From assembly GCA_016188705.1 (NCBI GenBank), contig JACPHH010000009.1:1-56820 (forward strand): 56,820 nucleotides of DNA, read 5' to 3'. The notes under the pieces are model-generated. The model had not been told where the DNA came from. It was given only the letters and a program-made list of their open reading frames with translations, and ran no database searches. Shown here piece by piece: positions 30,640 to 40,500 of the stretch. How positions within the stretch are numbered: position 1 is the first letter of the stretch; every line of letters begins with the position of its first letter. This DNA comes from Candidatus Peregrinibacteria bacterium. GTDB lineage: Bacteria > Patescibacteriota > Gracilibacteria > UBA1369 > JACRIC01. The position numbers and the translations under genes are program-made.

Positions 30640-32904
30640 TCAAGGAGCTATGTGTTGGCGGTAATATTCGGTTTTTTCAATATTGCCTTTTGTGTTGTAA
30701 GCTTTGAATAATTGTTGAAAAACGGCGCGAAAATTTGGAAAAATTTTAAAAAATTTACGATATTTTTCTTTTTCTTCAAAAGATTTTGATTCAAGAGTAT
30801 CGTCCCATTGCCAGTAAGGCGGAAGAAGCGAGAGATATTTTTCGAATTCGATAATTGCTTCATCATATCGTTGTAACGAGTAAAGAGTTTCTCCCCATAG
30901 AAGATATGAACTTGGTTCGTTTGGCGCGAGATTTTTTGCGGTTTCCATTAAAAGAACGCTTTTTTCCATGTCTTGAAAAAGATAGATATTGGCAATCGCA
31001 AGAGCGACGAAATTTTTGTAAGAATTATAATTGTTTAATTTGAGCGCTCGAGCGAGAACGGAAGAAAGATCCGAGTAAAAACCGTTTTGAAGAAAAAAAG
31101 ATGTCGCCTGATCAAGATAGTATTTTTGACGATCGTTAAAAATAAGCGCTTTTTTGAGAGACGCATTTTTTATTTTCATATCCGAAGATGTGAGAAATTT
31201 AGATAACGCGTTTTCAGCTTGTATATTTCGAATGTTTATAAAAAGAGAAAAAAAAGAAAAAAAGATAATAAGACAGCAGATCGTTGTAAATAGCATTTTT
31301 TTTATTATCTGCGCGCAAGTCGTTTTCCAATTATGTCGGGAAAATATTTTTAAGAATTTAAATTTTTTTTCTTTACATTCGATTGAGTATCGTAATCGGG
31401 ATAAAACATGAATACGTTTAAAAAATGCGTTACCAGGCGTCGGACATAAAGGAGACATAGTGAAAATTTTTTGTTCCGTTGTGAATTGTGTTAAAAATGC
31501 CGCGAGGCCGAGCAGAAGCACGGAATGATTTATTACTTCAAAGCTAAACATCAGGCTCGAAAACCATCCGAAAAAAATTGAAAACAGAAACCATGCTTCG
31601 GGAATTGAGCGATATTTATATATTTTCCAAAGGAAAAAAATAATCATCGCAAAAAGGCTCATAATTCCGAAAATTCCGCGTTGAATGAAAATATCCAGAA
31701 TGATGTTATGCGCGGAGTTGTTCGTGGACGTAAAAAGTTCATATTCATAAATGGCAGGATTTTTGAAGCGATCATAAACAAATTCGAAAGTGTCGAGTCC
31801 GTATCCGAAAAGAGGCATGTTTTTTATGGCTGGCATGACGGATTTCCAAATAACAACGCGGCTTTCAAGCGAGCGAATGCCCTCTGCATTGAAGCGTTGT
31901 GCTATAAAAAAGAAGGTCGCGAATATGACCGCGCTTCCAATAATACACAAAGAAATTTTACTGAAATAGTATTTTTTGCGCACTCTAAATTGTTGATGAG
32001 TTTTTTTTATGAAAAAGGACAGAAGACATATCGTTCCAAGTCCGAATGTTAGAAAACCAGCTCTGCTTCCAGTGGTGGCAAGCGCCACAAGCATAAGCGT
32101 AAAAGTCAGAATATAAAAAAATATCCAGCGGTATTGAAAGATATTTTGTAATATTTGTTGGAGTTGAAACGCTCGTCGACTTAGAAATGTCAGTTTATAA
32201 AAATTAAGGCGAAAATCCCAGTTTTTTAAGGCTGGGAATGAAGCTGTACCTGAAATGAGGTAAATTTTGTCTTGAAATGTTGGTCGATATTGCAGCAGAA
32301 GAAAAATATTTATGATGAGCGCAAGCGCTAAAAATTGACCTAAAAAGTTTGGATGACCGAGGGTTCCAATGCTTCTTCCAACAAGTTCGTCTCCTAAAGG
32401 AAGAAAAAAGTTTTTGTTCCAAATATGCTGGCCAATCGCGACGAAGGAAGGGAAAAGCGCGCTTATAACGATGGTTTCGAGAAAAGTCACGAAATGATTT
32501 TTTTCGAAAAAAACGTATAAGAGCAGAAACCACGCGCTCAAATGTAATGTTTGGAATAATCCTTCATTATTGAAAATATTTCCCCAAAAGCTGATTCGCG
32601 GAGCAATTGAAAAAACGGCGCTTGCGAAAAATGATACAATCAACATTGTCATTGTTAGCATAAGAAACGGCTCATTTTTAGGAAAAGAAATGGTTTTATG
32701 CCGAATAATGAAAAAAAATGAAAGGAGCAGTAAAACATCAATGGTTATTTGAAAAAAAACGGTTTTTGGAAATTGAAAATTTTGACTGAATCGAAGATAA
32801 AAAACACTTGGAAGCGTTAAAATCAATCCGTAGAGAATCAGTCGAATAATGGTGGCTAATCCGAGATTTTGCAATTTTTTATTGATATGAATGTGGTTGA
32901 TCAT
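30640..32904 (-). CDS. O-antigen ligase / polymerase (Wzy/WaaL superfamily) with TPR tail
   Basis: 754 residues. About twelve membrane segments occupy residues 15-480. The Wzy_C signature is GRSIGTLGHPNFLGQFLALA (about 177-196), with FGYGLDTFEFVYDRF (about 362) and SAHNIILDIFIQRG (about 397), the large-loop motif with the conserved His-Asn. The last 200 residues are TPR repeats (YLLWGETLYSLQRYDEAIIEFEKYL read in parts: YLLWGETLYSL and YDEAIIEFEKYL). It should transfer or polymerise undecaprenyl-linked glycans outside the membrane. It is a paralogue in architecture of the gene at 775-2823, but the sequences are clearly different. A 226-bp hairpin repeat lies just upstream of its start. Confidence 0.88.
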   Translation of the reverse strand: MINHIHINKKLQNLGLATIIRLILYGLILTLPSVFYLRFSQNFQFPKTVFFQITIDVLLLLSFFFIIRHKTISFPKNEPFLMLTMTMLIVSFFASAVFSIAPRISFWGNIFNNEGLFQTLHLSAWFLLLYVFFEKNHFVTFLETIVISALFPSFVAIGQHIWNKNFFLPLGDELVGRSIGTLGHPNFLGQFLALALIINIFLLLQYRPTFQDKIYLISGTASFPALKNWDFRLNFYKLTFLSRRAFQLQQILQNIFQYRWIFFYILTFTLMLVALATTGSRAGFLTFGLGTICLLSFFIKKTHQQFRVRKKYYFSKISLCIIGSAVIFATFFFIAQRFNAEGIRSLESRVVIWKSVMPAIKNMPLFGYGLDTFEFVYDRFKNPAIYEYELFTSTNNSAHNIILDIFIQRGIFGIMSLFAMIIFFLWKIYKYRSIPEAWFLFSIFFGWFSSLMFSFEVINHSVLLLGLAAFLTQFTTEQKIFTMSPLCPTPGNAFFKRIHVLSRLRYSIECKEKKFKFLKIFSRHNWKTTCAQIIKKMLFTTICCLIIFFSFFSLFINIRNIQAENALSKFLTSSDMKIKNASLKKALIFNDRQKYYLDQATSFFLQNGFYSDLSSVLARALKLNNYNSYKNFVALAIANIYLFQDMEKSVLLMETAKNLAPNEPSSYLLWGETLYSLQRYDEAIIEFEKYLSLLPPYWQWDDTLESKSFEEKEKYRKFFKIFPNFRAVFQQLFKAYNTKGNIEKTEYYRQHIAP

Positions 32905-32996
32905 TTATTTTTTCATGTCTGTTATTCAATGGTAGAAAATTTTGAACGATACATCAAGTAATGTTGAAAAAAATCAAGCAATGATGAAAAAAATGT

Positions 32997-33222
32997 GGAT
33001 CATACGTTTTTTCCTTTGAAAAAAAGTACATATCGCTGGGAGACGGGGGCTCGTCACTCGGATACTCGGCTGGATCAAAAAGGACGAAAATTCGCTAAAA
33101 ATGCTATCGGCTACGCATTTTTTAACGCTCATTTTCGCCTCTTTTTGAAAACCAGCCTGCGTAACTCGCTCCGAGCCCCCGTCTCCCAGCGATATGTTTT
33201 CAAAGAAATTTACGTATGATCC
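32997..33222. repeat. 226-bp long-palindrome element (family B, copy 1)
   Basis: The element starts GGATCATACG and ends CGTATGATCC. The arms pair over about 50 bp at the ends (GCTGGGAGACGGGGGCTCG with CGAGCCCCCGTCTCCCAGC) and again inside (GGCTGG with CCAGCC; GACGAAAATTCG with the CATTTTCGCC region; AAAAATGC with GCATTTTT), leaving a loop near TATCGGCTA. The second copy at 41148-41372 is about 93% identical. It has no coding capacity. It lies between the O-antigen ligase start and HU. Confidence 0.9.
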
Positions 33223-33277
33223 AAAAATGTATCCAAATCGAGTAATTGCAGTAGAAAATTTTACGCGACATATTAAG

Positions 33278-33343
33278 GGAACCTCTGAACAATGTGCTTA
33301 CTGCTGCAAATTTCGTTACGAAGTTACGTTTTTCAGAGGTTCC
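33278..33343. repeat. 66-bp palindromic element (family A, short copy)
   Basis: There are perfect 11-bp inverted ends, GGAACCTCTGA (33278-33288) and TCAGAGGTTCC (33333-33343). Inside are TGTGCTTACTGCTGCAAAT (compare TATGCTTACTACTGCAAAT in the 165-bp copy) and TTTCGTTACGAAGTTACGTT. The flanks are TTAAG and TAATG, with a possible short TAA target duplication. Confidence 0.85.
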
Positions 33344-33380
33344 TAATGTAGCATTAAGAAAAATATTTTGCAGCATAATA

Positions 33381-33407
33381 CAAAACCCCGTTTGAAGCGG
33401 GGTTTTG
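33381..33407 (-). terminator. Rho-independent terminator after HU
   Basis: CAAAACCCC-GTTTGAAGC-GGGGTTTTG is a nine-base-pair perfect stem, with T-run character on both strands. It lies about 40 bp beyond the tandem hairpins that follow the HU gene. Confidence 0.8.
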
Positions 33408-33447
33408 AAATTTAACAATAAATTTTATCGCAGAAACTGTTATTATT

Positions 33448-33583
33448 GGGATTTGTTGCTTCGCAACATCAGAAAGGGGGATTTGTTGCTTCGCAACATC
33501 AGAAGGGGATCTGTTGCTTCGCAACATCAGAAGGGGATCTGTTGCTTCGCAACATCAGAAAGGGGGATTTGTTGCTTCGCAAC
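33448..33583 (-). repeat. Five tandem 28-30-bp mini-hairpin repeats in the HU 3' region
   Basis: GTTGCTTCGCAAC occurs at 33455, 33485, 33513, 33541 and 33571 (spacing 30, 28, 28, 30), separated by ATCAGAAAGGGGGATTT-type spacers. On the HU (minus) strand each reads GTTGCGAAGCAAC, a 5-bp stem closed by the very stable GCGAAGC mini-hairpin. The last unit ends 3 bp from the HU stop codon, so all five are in the HU 3' untranslated RNA. Confidence 0.92.
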
Positions 33584-33586
33584 ATC

Positions 33587-33862
33587 TTAACGAACAGCGT
33601 CCTTGAGAGATTTGCCGGCCTTGAAAGCTGGAAGCTTCATGGCAGGGATCTTGATCTTCTGATTTGGATTGCGTGGGTTCACGCCTGTTCGAGCTGCTCT
33701 TTTGGAAACTCGGAACGTACCGAAACCAGTAACGGTAACATTTTCACCCTTTCGGAGTGCGTGGGTGATCGCATTGAGTACTGCGTCGAGAACTTCGGCG
33801 GCAGACTTTTTCGTAATGCCTGCGGCGTTTGCGGCGGCATTGATGAGATCCTGCTTGGTCAT
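33587..33862 (-). CDS. hup: HU-family DNA-binding protein
   Basis: 91 residues, full length for HU: MTKQDLINAAANAAGITKKS, helix-turn-helix body, GFGTFRVSKRAARTGVNPRN (the beta-arm signature, with the Pro of the intercalating tip in R-N-P) and a C-terminal helix with PAFKAGKSLKDAV. HU bends and compacts DNA as a homodimer. It is transcribed from a good promoter (33904-33931), with an unusual array of mini-hairpins between the stop and the terminator. It is divergent from topA, another topology protein, 380 bp away. Confidence 0.97.
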   Translation of the reverse strand: MTKQDLINAAANAAGITKKSAAEVLDAVLNAITHALRKGENVTVTGFGTFRVSKRAARTGVNPRNPNQKIKIPAMKLPAFKAGKSLKDAVR

Positions 33863-33903
33863 CTGTATTGTGGTTAAAGAATAGATAGAGACAAACCACC
33901 TGC

Positions 33904-33931
33904 ATTATAGTAGCCTTCATTTCTTTGACAA
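33904..33931 (-). promoter_or_regulatory. Promoter of HU
   Basis: On the minus strand TTGTCA (33926-33931), a 16-bp spacer and a perfect TATAAT (33904-33909) lie 41 bp upstream of the HU start. The remainder of the 380-bp intergenic stretch 33863-34242 contains the topA promoter and a partial family A repeat (GGGAGTTTCTGAAAAATA, 34177-34194). Confidence 0.8.
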
Positions 33932-34116
33932 GGGTTTTTGTGTTCATAAACACCGTATTAAAGCGCAAAATAGTATCAATGTTAAAAAATAACAGGTTAA
34001 AATTGTTAATTTTGGCTTCCATCTAAAACAACTTGCGAATATTTTTTATTTATTACATGGTAGATTTTTTAACTTATCAGATGTTTTCCTTTATGGGTTG
34101 CTATTTTTTTTGTTGA

Positions 34117-34145
34117 TTGAAATTTTCATCTCTTTCCTCTATAAT
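34117..34145 (+). promoter_or_regulatory. Promoter of topA
   Basis: TTGAAA (34117-34122), a 17-bp spacer and TATAAT (34140-34145). This gives a leader of about 90 nt before ATG 34243, which includes a partial copy of palindromic repeat family A. Confidence 0.7.
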
Positions 34146-34242
34146 GTTTTTTGCAACCCTCGTTCAAATACATTAAGGGAGTTTCTGAAAAATATCTTTT
34201 CTCCTGTACTTTTGTTTAAGACACAAATTTTATAAAATAAAA

Positions 34243-36474
34243 ATGTCGAAAAAAAATCTCGTTATCGTGGAGTCGCCGGCAAAGGCTAAAACTATTGTTC
34301 AATATTTGGGAAAGGATTTTACAGTAAAGGCTTCAATGGGCCATATACGCGATCTTCCGAAATCTAAAATGGGGATTGACATTGAAGATGATTTTCATCC
34401 TCATTACGGCGTTTCAAAAGATAAATTGAGAGTGGTTCAGGATTTGAAATCCGCGCTCGCTTCCCATCCAATGGTATGGATCGCGACTGACGAGGACCGC
34501 GAAGGAGAGGCGATTGGTTGGCATCTCGTGCATGCTTTGAAACTTAAAAAAGACGAAGTAAAACGTATCGTGTTTCATGAAATTACAGAAGAAGCCATTA
34601 AACGCGCTATTGAGGAGCCTCGAAAAATCGATCAAGATCTCGTAGATGCACAGCAGGCTCGCCGAGTGCTTGATCGGCTTGTGGGTTACGAGCTTTCACC
34701 GCTTCTTTGGAAAAAAATTCGTTATGGACTTTCCGCGGGTCGAGTGCAGAGCGTCGCGGTGCGGCTTATTGTGGATCGCGAACGAGAAATTTTAGCTTTT
34801 AAAGTTGAAGAATATTGGGATATTTGGGGCGTTTTTCATAAGGACGCGGATTTTGAGGCGCAGCTCATTCGTCAGGGAGACGCAAAAATAGAATTAAAAG
34901 ATGAAATTTCCGCTCAGAAAATTTTGAAGGCGATTGAAGACGCGAAATATCATGTGTCGCTCGTTGAGCAAAAAGAAGTGGTGAAACAGCCGCCCGCTCC
35001 ATTTACGACTTCGACTTTGCAGCAAGAAGCCGCTCGAAAGCTTGGATTTTCCGTAAAAAAAACCATGATTATCGCCCAGCAGCTCTATGAAGGAGTGCAA
35101 GTCCATGGCAATCATCAAGGGCTCATTACTTATATGCGTACGGATTCGGTTCATTTGGCGGAAAGCGCCGTGAAAGAAGCTCAAAAAGTCATTGAAAAGG
35201 AGTTTGGAGACAGATACGCTCTTAAAAATACGCGAAAATTTTTCGCGAAAAAAGGCGCTCAGGAAGCACATGAGGCCATTCGTCCCACTCATTTTTCTTA
35301 TCATCCGGATTCTTTGAAAGGACAGCTCGATCGCGATCAATACCGACTGTACGAGCTTATTTGGAAACGAGCGATTGCCTGTCAAATGGCCTCGGCGGTA
35401 CTTGATAAAATGGGCGTTGATATTGCCGCGTCTAAAGGCGATTATGTTTTTCGCGCCACGGGACAAACCGTGAAATTTGACGGTTATATGAAAGCGTACG
35501 TGGAAAGCGGCGGAAAAAAGGATCAAGAAGACCGTATTTTGCCGAAACTTAAACAAGGTGACAAGGTTGATCTTAAGTCACTTGAGCCTCGTCAGCATTT
35601 TACGAAACCGCCGGCACGATATACGGAAGCAAGTCTTGTGAAAAAACTTGAAGCTGAAGGCATTGGACGACCGAGCACCTACGCGCCAACTATTTCCACT
35701 ATTATTAATAGAGGATATATCGTGAAGGAAAAGAAATTTTTGAAGCCGACCGATACCGCGATGGTTGTCACGGATGTTTTGACCGAGCATTTTCCGACTA
35801 TCGTGGATCTTAAATTTACCGCTGAAATGGAGGAAGATCTTGATATGATCGCGGAGGGCAAAAAAAAATGGGTGCCGATTATTCGTGAATTTTACAGTCC
35901 TTTTCATAAGCTTATCGAAGAAAAAAGCGAGACGATTAAACGTTCCGACGTGGTGAATGAAAAAACCGATGAAATATGTGATCTTTGCGGTTCAGGGATG
36001 GTGATTAAACTTGGAAGATTTGGAAAATTTTTATCCTGTTCAAAATATCCGGAATGTAAAAACGCGAAGCCTCTTCCGGGCAGTGAATCTCCTGAAAAAA
36101 CTAAACTTACCGAAGAGCTCGAAAAGAAATTGGCTGGCAAAAAATGCGATAAATGCGGAAAGCCGATGGTGATTAAAACCGGTCGATTTGGTGAATTTTT
36201 GGGATGCAGCGATTATCCGAAATGTAAAAATATGCAGTCGATTATTAAATTTACCGGCGTGAAATGTCCGCAATGCAAAGCTGGTCAACTCATCGAACGA
36301 CGCACAAGAAAGGGCGGCAGAGTTTTTTATGGTTGTAATAAATACCCAAAGTGTAAATTCGCGGTTTGGGATATGCCGTCAAAAGATCCGTGTCCGAAGT
36401 GCAAGGAATTGATGGTGGAAAAAAATGATGGAGTGAAGTGCACGAAATGTGACTATAAAAGTGAGAAAAAATGA
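34243..36474 (+). CDS. topA: DNA topoisomerase I
   Basis: 743 residues. The N-terminal Toprim domain starts VIVESPAKAKTIVQYLG, with the metal-binding acidic residues in TDEDREGEAIGWHL (about 82). The catalytic Tyr is in GLITYMRTDS (about residue 297), within the type IA core. IGRPSTYAPTI (about 480) is the other hallmark. Four zinc-ribbon motifs follow (about 580-743): CDLCGSGMVIK...CSKYPEC, CDKCGKPMVIK...CSDYPKC, CPQCKAGQL...CNKYPKC, and a short CPKC...CTKC. It relaxes negative supercoils. It ends TGA, showing that TGA is a stop here. It has its own promoter and is divergent from HU. Confidence 0.97.
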   Translation: MSKKNLVIVESPAKAKTIVQYLGKDFTVKASMGHIRDLPKSKMGIDIEDDFHPHYGVSKDKLRVVQDLKSALASHPMVWIATDEDREGEAIGWHLVHALKLKKDEVKRIVFHEITEEAIKRAIEEPRKIDQDLVDAQQARRVLDRLVGYELSPLLWKKIRYGLSAGRVQSVAVRLIVDREREILAFKVEEYWDIWGVFHKDADFEAQLIRQGDAKIELKDEISAQKILKAIEDAKYHVSLVEQKEVVKQPPAPFTTSTLQQEAARKLGFSVKKTMIIAQQLYEGVQVHGNHQGLITYMRTDSVHLAESAVKEAQKVIEKEFGDRYALKNTRKFFAKKGAQEAHEAIRPTHFSYHPDSLKGQLDRDQYRLYELIWKRAIACQMASAVLDKMGVDIAASKGDYVFRATGQTVKFDGYMKAYVESGGKKDQEDRILPKLKQGDKVDLKSLEPRQHFTKPPARYTEASLVKKLEAEGIGRPSTYAPTISTIINRGYIVKEKKFLKPTDTAMVVTDVLTEHFPTIVDLKFTAEMEEDLDMIAEGKKKWVPIIREFYSPFHKLIEEKSETIKRSDVVNEKTDEICDLCGSGMVIKLGRFGKFLSCSKYPECKNAKPLPGSESPEKTKLTEELEKKLAGKKCDKCGKPMVIKTGRFGEFLGCSDYPKCKNMQSIIKFTGVKCPQCKAGQLIERRTRKGGRVFYGCNKYPKCKFAVWDMPSKDPCPKCKELMVEKNDGVKCTKCDYKSEKK

Positions 36475-36504
36475 TAGAGTTGATGTTTTTCAAAGGTTCC
36501 ATAT

Positions 36505-37419
36505 ATGTCTTCATTTTTACCGATTATTCTTACGGTCACGGGTTTGATCCTCTTTGAGGTCATCAGCAGCGTTGATAATGCGATTATTAACGCGGAAGTT
36601 CTTTCCACCATGCAGCCAAAAGCTCGAAAGTGGTTTCTTTTTTGGGGGCTTCTTTTCGCGGTTTTTGTGATTCGCGGTTTTTTGCCGTGGCTTATTGTGT
36701 GGGCCACAAATCCTTCTCTTGGCTTTATTGGCGCTCTTACCGCGACTTTTAGCAGCGATCCGAGCATTCATGAATCCATTGCTTTATCGGCTCCCATTCT
36801 TCTTATTGGTGGTGGCACATTTCTTCTTTTTCTTTTTTTTCACTGGCTTTTTTTAGAACCGAAATCGTTCGGGCTTAAGGGCGAGCGTTTTTTTTATTCC
36901 AAAGGCGTTTGGTTCTATGCCGTTATTTCCATTCTTCTTGCGGTCATCGTTTGGTATGCCATTCAGCGTAACCCTCTCATGGCTTTTGGAGCGGTTGTCG
37001 GCTCGACGGCTTTTTTTATTACGCATGGTTTTAAGCAAAATGCCGAGCAGCGCGAACGAGATCTTGTTAAAAAAGATCTTTCCGACATCAGCAAGATTTT
37101 TTATTTGGAAATTATCGACATGACATTTTCCATTGATGGTGTTTTGGGTGCTTTTGCTTTTACGCTTTCCGTGCCATTGATCCTTATTGGAAACGGAATC
37201 GGCGCATTTGTGGTTCGCGAGCTCACTCTCAGTAATATCGAACGGGTCAAAAAATATATTTATATTAAAAATGGAGCCATGTATTCGATTCTTTTTTTAG
37301 GACTTATCATGATTCTCGATAGTTTTGGCGTTCATATCCCCGCATGGGTTTCTCCAGTTACCACCTTTTCCGCCGTGGGTTACTTTTTTTTCAAATCCCA
37401 CCGCGCGCGAAAATTTTAG
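36505..37419 (+). CDS. DUF475 / TerC-superfamily integral membrane protein
   Basis: 304 residues with about eight membrane helices. Two internal repeats carry the acidic membrane motifs of the TerC superfamily: FEVISSVDNAIINAEVL (about 18-34) and LEIIDMTFSIDGVLGAFAF (about 198-218). The DUF475 group is a bacterial branch of this family, in which TerC members are linked to metal (manganese) export and tellurite resistance. The substrate of DUF475 proteins is not known; metal transport is an inference from the paired Asp residues. It starts 30 bp after topA; the gap contains a partial family A repeat (GTTTTTCAAAGGTTCCATAT). Confidence 0.85.
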   Translation: MSSFLPIILTVTGLILFEVISSVDNAIINAEVLSTMQPKARKWFLFWGLLFAVFVIRGFLPWLIVWATNPSLGFIGALTATFSSDPSIHESIALSAPILLIGGGTFLLFLFFHWLFLEPKSFGLKGERFFYSKGVWFYAVISILLAVIVWYAIQRNPLMAFGAVVGSTAFFITHGFKQNAEQRERDLVKKDLSDISKIFYLEIIDMTFSIDGVLGAFAFTLSVPLILIGNGIGAFVVRELTLSNIERVKKYIYIKNGAMYSILFLGLIMILDSFGVHIPAWVSPVTTFSAVGYFFFKSHRARKF

Positions 37420-37447
37420 GATTTTCTTGGTTTTTATGGAATTTTTC

Positions 37448-37477
37448 TTGAAGAGTATGCCTTTTTTGTGGTATAAT
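37448..37477 (+). promoter_or_regulatory. Promoter of the 37548 secreted-protein gene
   Basis: TTGAAG (37448-37453), an 18-bp spacer and a perfect TATAAT (37472-37477). The transcript would start near 37484, shortly before ATG 37548, which argues for a start at or after that ATG. Confidence 0.6.
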
Positions 37478-37547
37478 AAAAAGATTATTTTAGCTTTTGT
37501 TATTTTTTATAAAAAAAATTGCTTTGTTTCAAATTTCAACACATCGC

Positions 37548-40500
37548 ATGTTAGAAAATTTCATCTTAGATCAAAGTGTTTTAGAAATATCTGAAAAACG
37601 TAATTTTGGAAACGAAACGCAGTCGAAAGGGAGTTTTTCAGAGGCTCCTTTATTAAAGTCCAATATAATTTGGCTATTAAAGGAACCTTTTCGAAATTGT
37701 ATTTTTCAGAGATTCCTCAACAAAATCGCGCCGTGGAAACGGTTTTGTTTTATTTTTACGGGAGTGATACTTTTCGCGGGGAGTTTTATGTTTTCAGGAG
37801 GGCAGGTTTTGGCTTACCATAGCGATTGGCATGATTGTGTCAGTGTTTCGGCTCCTGCTTCCGGTACCGCGGGGCGAACATCCGACGCGGGTTCCATTCT
37901 TTTTAGCGATGATTTTTTAAAAGATCATGGTCAAAATGGCGTTGACGATGAAGTTTTTCGCAGTCCAACTTTTGTCGACCTTTACGCTAACAATGATGCT
38001 TTTCGAACTTGTATCGACACCGATCACCGCAATCAAACGCTCGGCGCCAGTGATTTTTATAATTGGTACTTTTACCTTCGAGGCTGGACCTATGATGATA
38101 ATCTCGGTTGGATGAGTTTTAACTGTACCGATTGGGATATTATCAACGGAGCAGGTGATGTTTGCGGCGCTACTGCCACGGGAGTGAGCGGAGATGTTTT
38201 GCAAGATGGCTATAAAACATATATTGATGTTTTTGGTTATCTTCATGGTTACGCTTGGAGCACGAAGGTTGGCTGGATTCAGTTTGACTGGGATATAAGC
38301 AGTTGCGGCGGTTATACGGATATCGCGGGTCCTTGCCAACGCGATGAATTTTATTATCAGCAGACGCTTGATGCTTTTGGCACGGGTCGATCCATTCCTT
38401 TGGGTCGTGTCTATGATAATCTTACAGGTCGCGATGACGCGTATACTGGAACCAATCCCGCCGGCGATCTTTCCTCTGGCGGTTTGGGCCGTTTTTACGG
38501 ATACGCGTGGAGTGGAACTTTGGGCTGGTTTGATTTTCTCGATAGTTTTGGCGTTGAAGATTCAGACAGTTTTTGTAATCCGGATGGAAATGCTGGAACA
38601 AATGATCGAAGTAGCGGATGTGGTGAAATTTGGAGGCCGGGCCAGTCGGGCGTTCATGTTCGCGTCGTGAATGACGCGCGAGAGAAACCTTATGATCGTT
38701 CAGTGACCAATCCTTATGGATCGATTATCGCTGACGGATCGCAGAATTATCGCGTGGAAGCCCAATTTACCGATATTACCGATGAAGTTATTAATTACGA
38801 TCAAGTGGATCATGTGTATTTGTCCGAAATTTCTCGCGACGCGCTCGCGTCTTTTTTTCTCGATGAAGAAAATACAACGGAAATTGATCAGATAACTCCG
38901 TCCGACACTTCTTCGGTTTTTGTTCGATTTCCCGATGCCGATATTACGAGTTCTGTCATGAAAGAGACTTTTACGAACGGTAATTATGACGTTGGTGATG
39001 ATTCGAATGGTGATGGGAAAGGCGATTGGCTGACTTTTGCTTATATTTTTTCTTACGCGCCGACTTCCAATATGAACGGTGTTGATTTTAACGGCGATGG
39101 CGTCTATGATTTTTTGAATGACGGCTATGAGGTTTTCGCGTATCGATTGAGCGGTATTGGCATTGAACAGGTTGATTTCGATGGCGGTCTTTTGTCCGCT
39201 CTTCCGGTGGCGCAGGAAAATATATATTTTGTCGATGAATCCACGCTTGTTGATCTTAAAATGCGGCCAGTGGTGAATTTTTTGATTGAAAATAACGGTA
39301 ATTCCTATATAACGACTTCGCGAGAACAGCAAACGCTTTTTGATTTTACCTTTTCGAAGTCCTTGACTTTGAGTGATAAAAATTTGAATGGAGCGAGTAT
39401 TCATGATTTTACCGCTTCGTTTCAATTGAGTCTTGATGGCATGGATTTAAGTCGTTATCCAAATGATAACGCGGCGTTTCATTTCGTTTTTGATAATAAT
39501 CCCGAGGATGGATTTTATTCCTATCAAAATGATCGTTATTCGCAGGATCTTCGGTCAAATTCGGCGCGAAATGATTTTGATGGACTTGTTCCCGATCAGT
39601 GGGATGTATGGAATCATTTTGTTCAGGACAATAGCAATCTTTCGCAGAAATTTCAGATGACGGCTGTGCCCGCGCTTAATCCATCCGATGACTCAGCGGA
39701 ATTCGTGAAAAATCCGGAAATTCGTTCTCATCTTTCGTATTTTTCCGCGCAGTCAGGAAAAACAGTGGCTTATAAAGGCCAGACGCTCACGCAATCGGAA
39801 TCTGTCTATAGTCCGGTCGTGGATGTTCGTTCGGGATTTGTGAATGAACGGAATATTCGAAATATTCAAGAGGGGATTGATGTTCGTTCCATTGGCGATA
39901 TTCGCACGAATGTCGCTCGCGATGTTTTGTATAAAAATATGAAATCCGTTACGATTGGCGCGAATATTATTTCTTGTAGCGGCACGCCGAAATTACGAGG
40001 TGAGGGTTATGATATTACAACAGGTGGAAATGTTTTGCATGATAACCAAGTTTACTATTTTAAAGGTTGTGATGTTGTTTTTGAATCCGTTGGCGGCATG
40101 CCTTCGCCTTATGGATCGTCGCCTGATTATAAATTTGTCGGATGGGATACTGAAAAAACGATTATCGTGGATGGAGGCAATGTATTTATCAATGCCAATC
40201 TTGATTCCGAGCAGGCCCGTTCAAAAGTTTATCAGACAGGAATAATTTCTTTCGCGGACAGTAATGGAAAAGGTGGCAATGTGTATATTCATCCAGCGGT
40301 TACCAATATTCGCGCCATTCTTTATGCAGATGGCGTTATTGCAGGATATGATGGTTACGCGTCCGACTACGGAAATGAAGGAATGACTCGAGAAAGTGAC
40401 AGCGATATATCTGATCTCAATGGCGATGGCGATGAAAATGATCGTTATATCGTGCCTACTCTTGAAGTTATGAGTTGTCCTGATGGACTTCAAACTCCCG

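Noticed and set aside
33448-33583. Possible CRISPR array (five near-identical 28-30-bp repeats)
   Set aside because: The units are contiguous with almost no unique spacer between them, contain their own hairpin, and lie 3 bp from the HU stop; no cas gene is nearby.
34894-35556. Antisense reading frame of 220 residues opposite topA
   Set aside because: It lies wholly inside the well-supported topA gene, and its sequence is a low-information mirror of topA codons with no family resemblance.
37497-37547. Start of the secreted protein at TTG 37497
   Set aside because: ATG 37548 in the same frame is a better start codon, and the promoter -10 at 37472-37477 leaves hardly any leader for the TTG.
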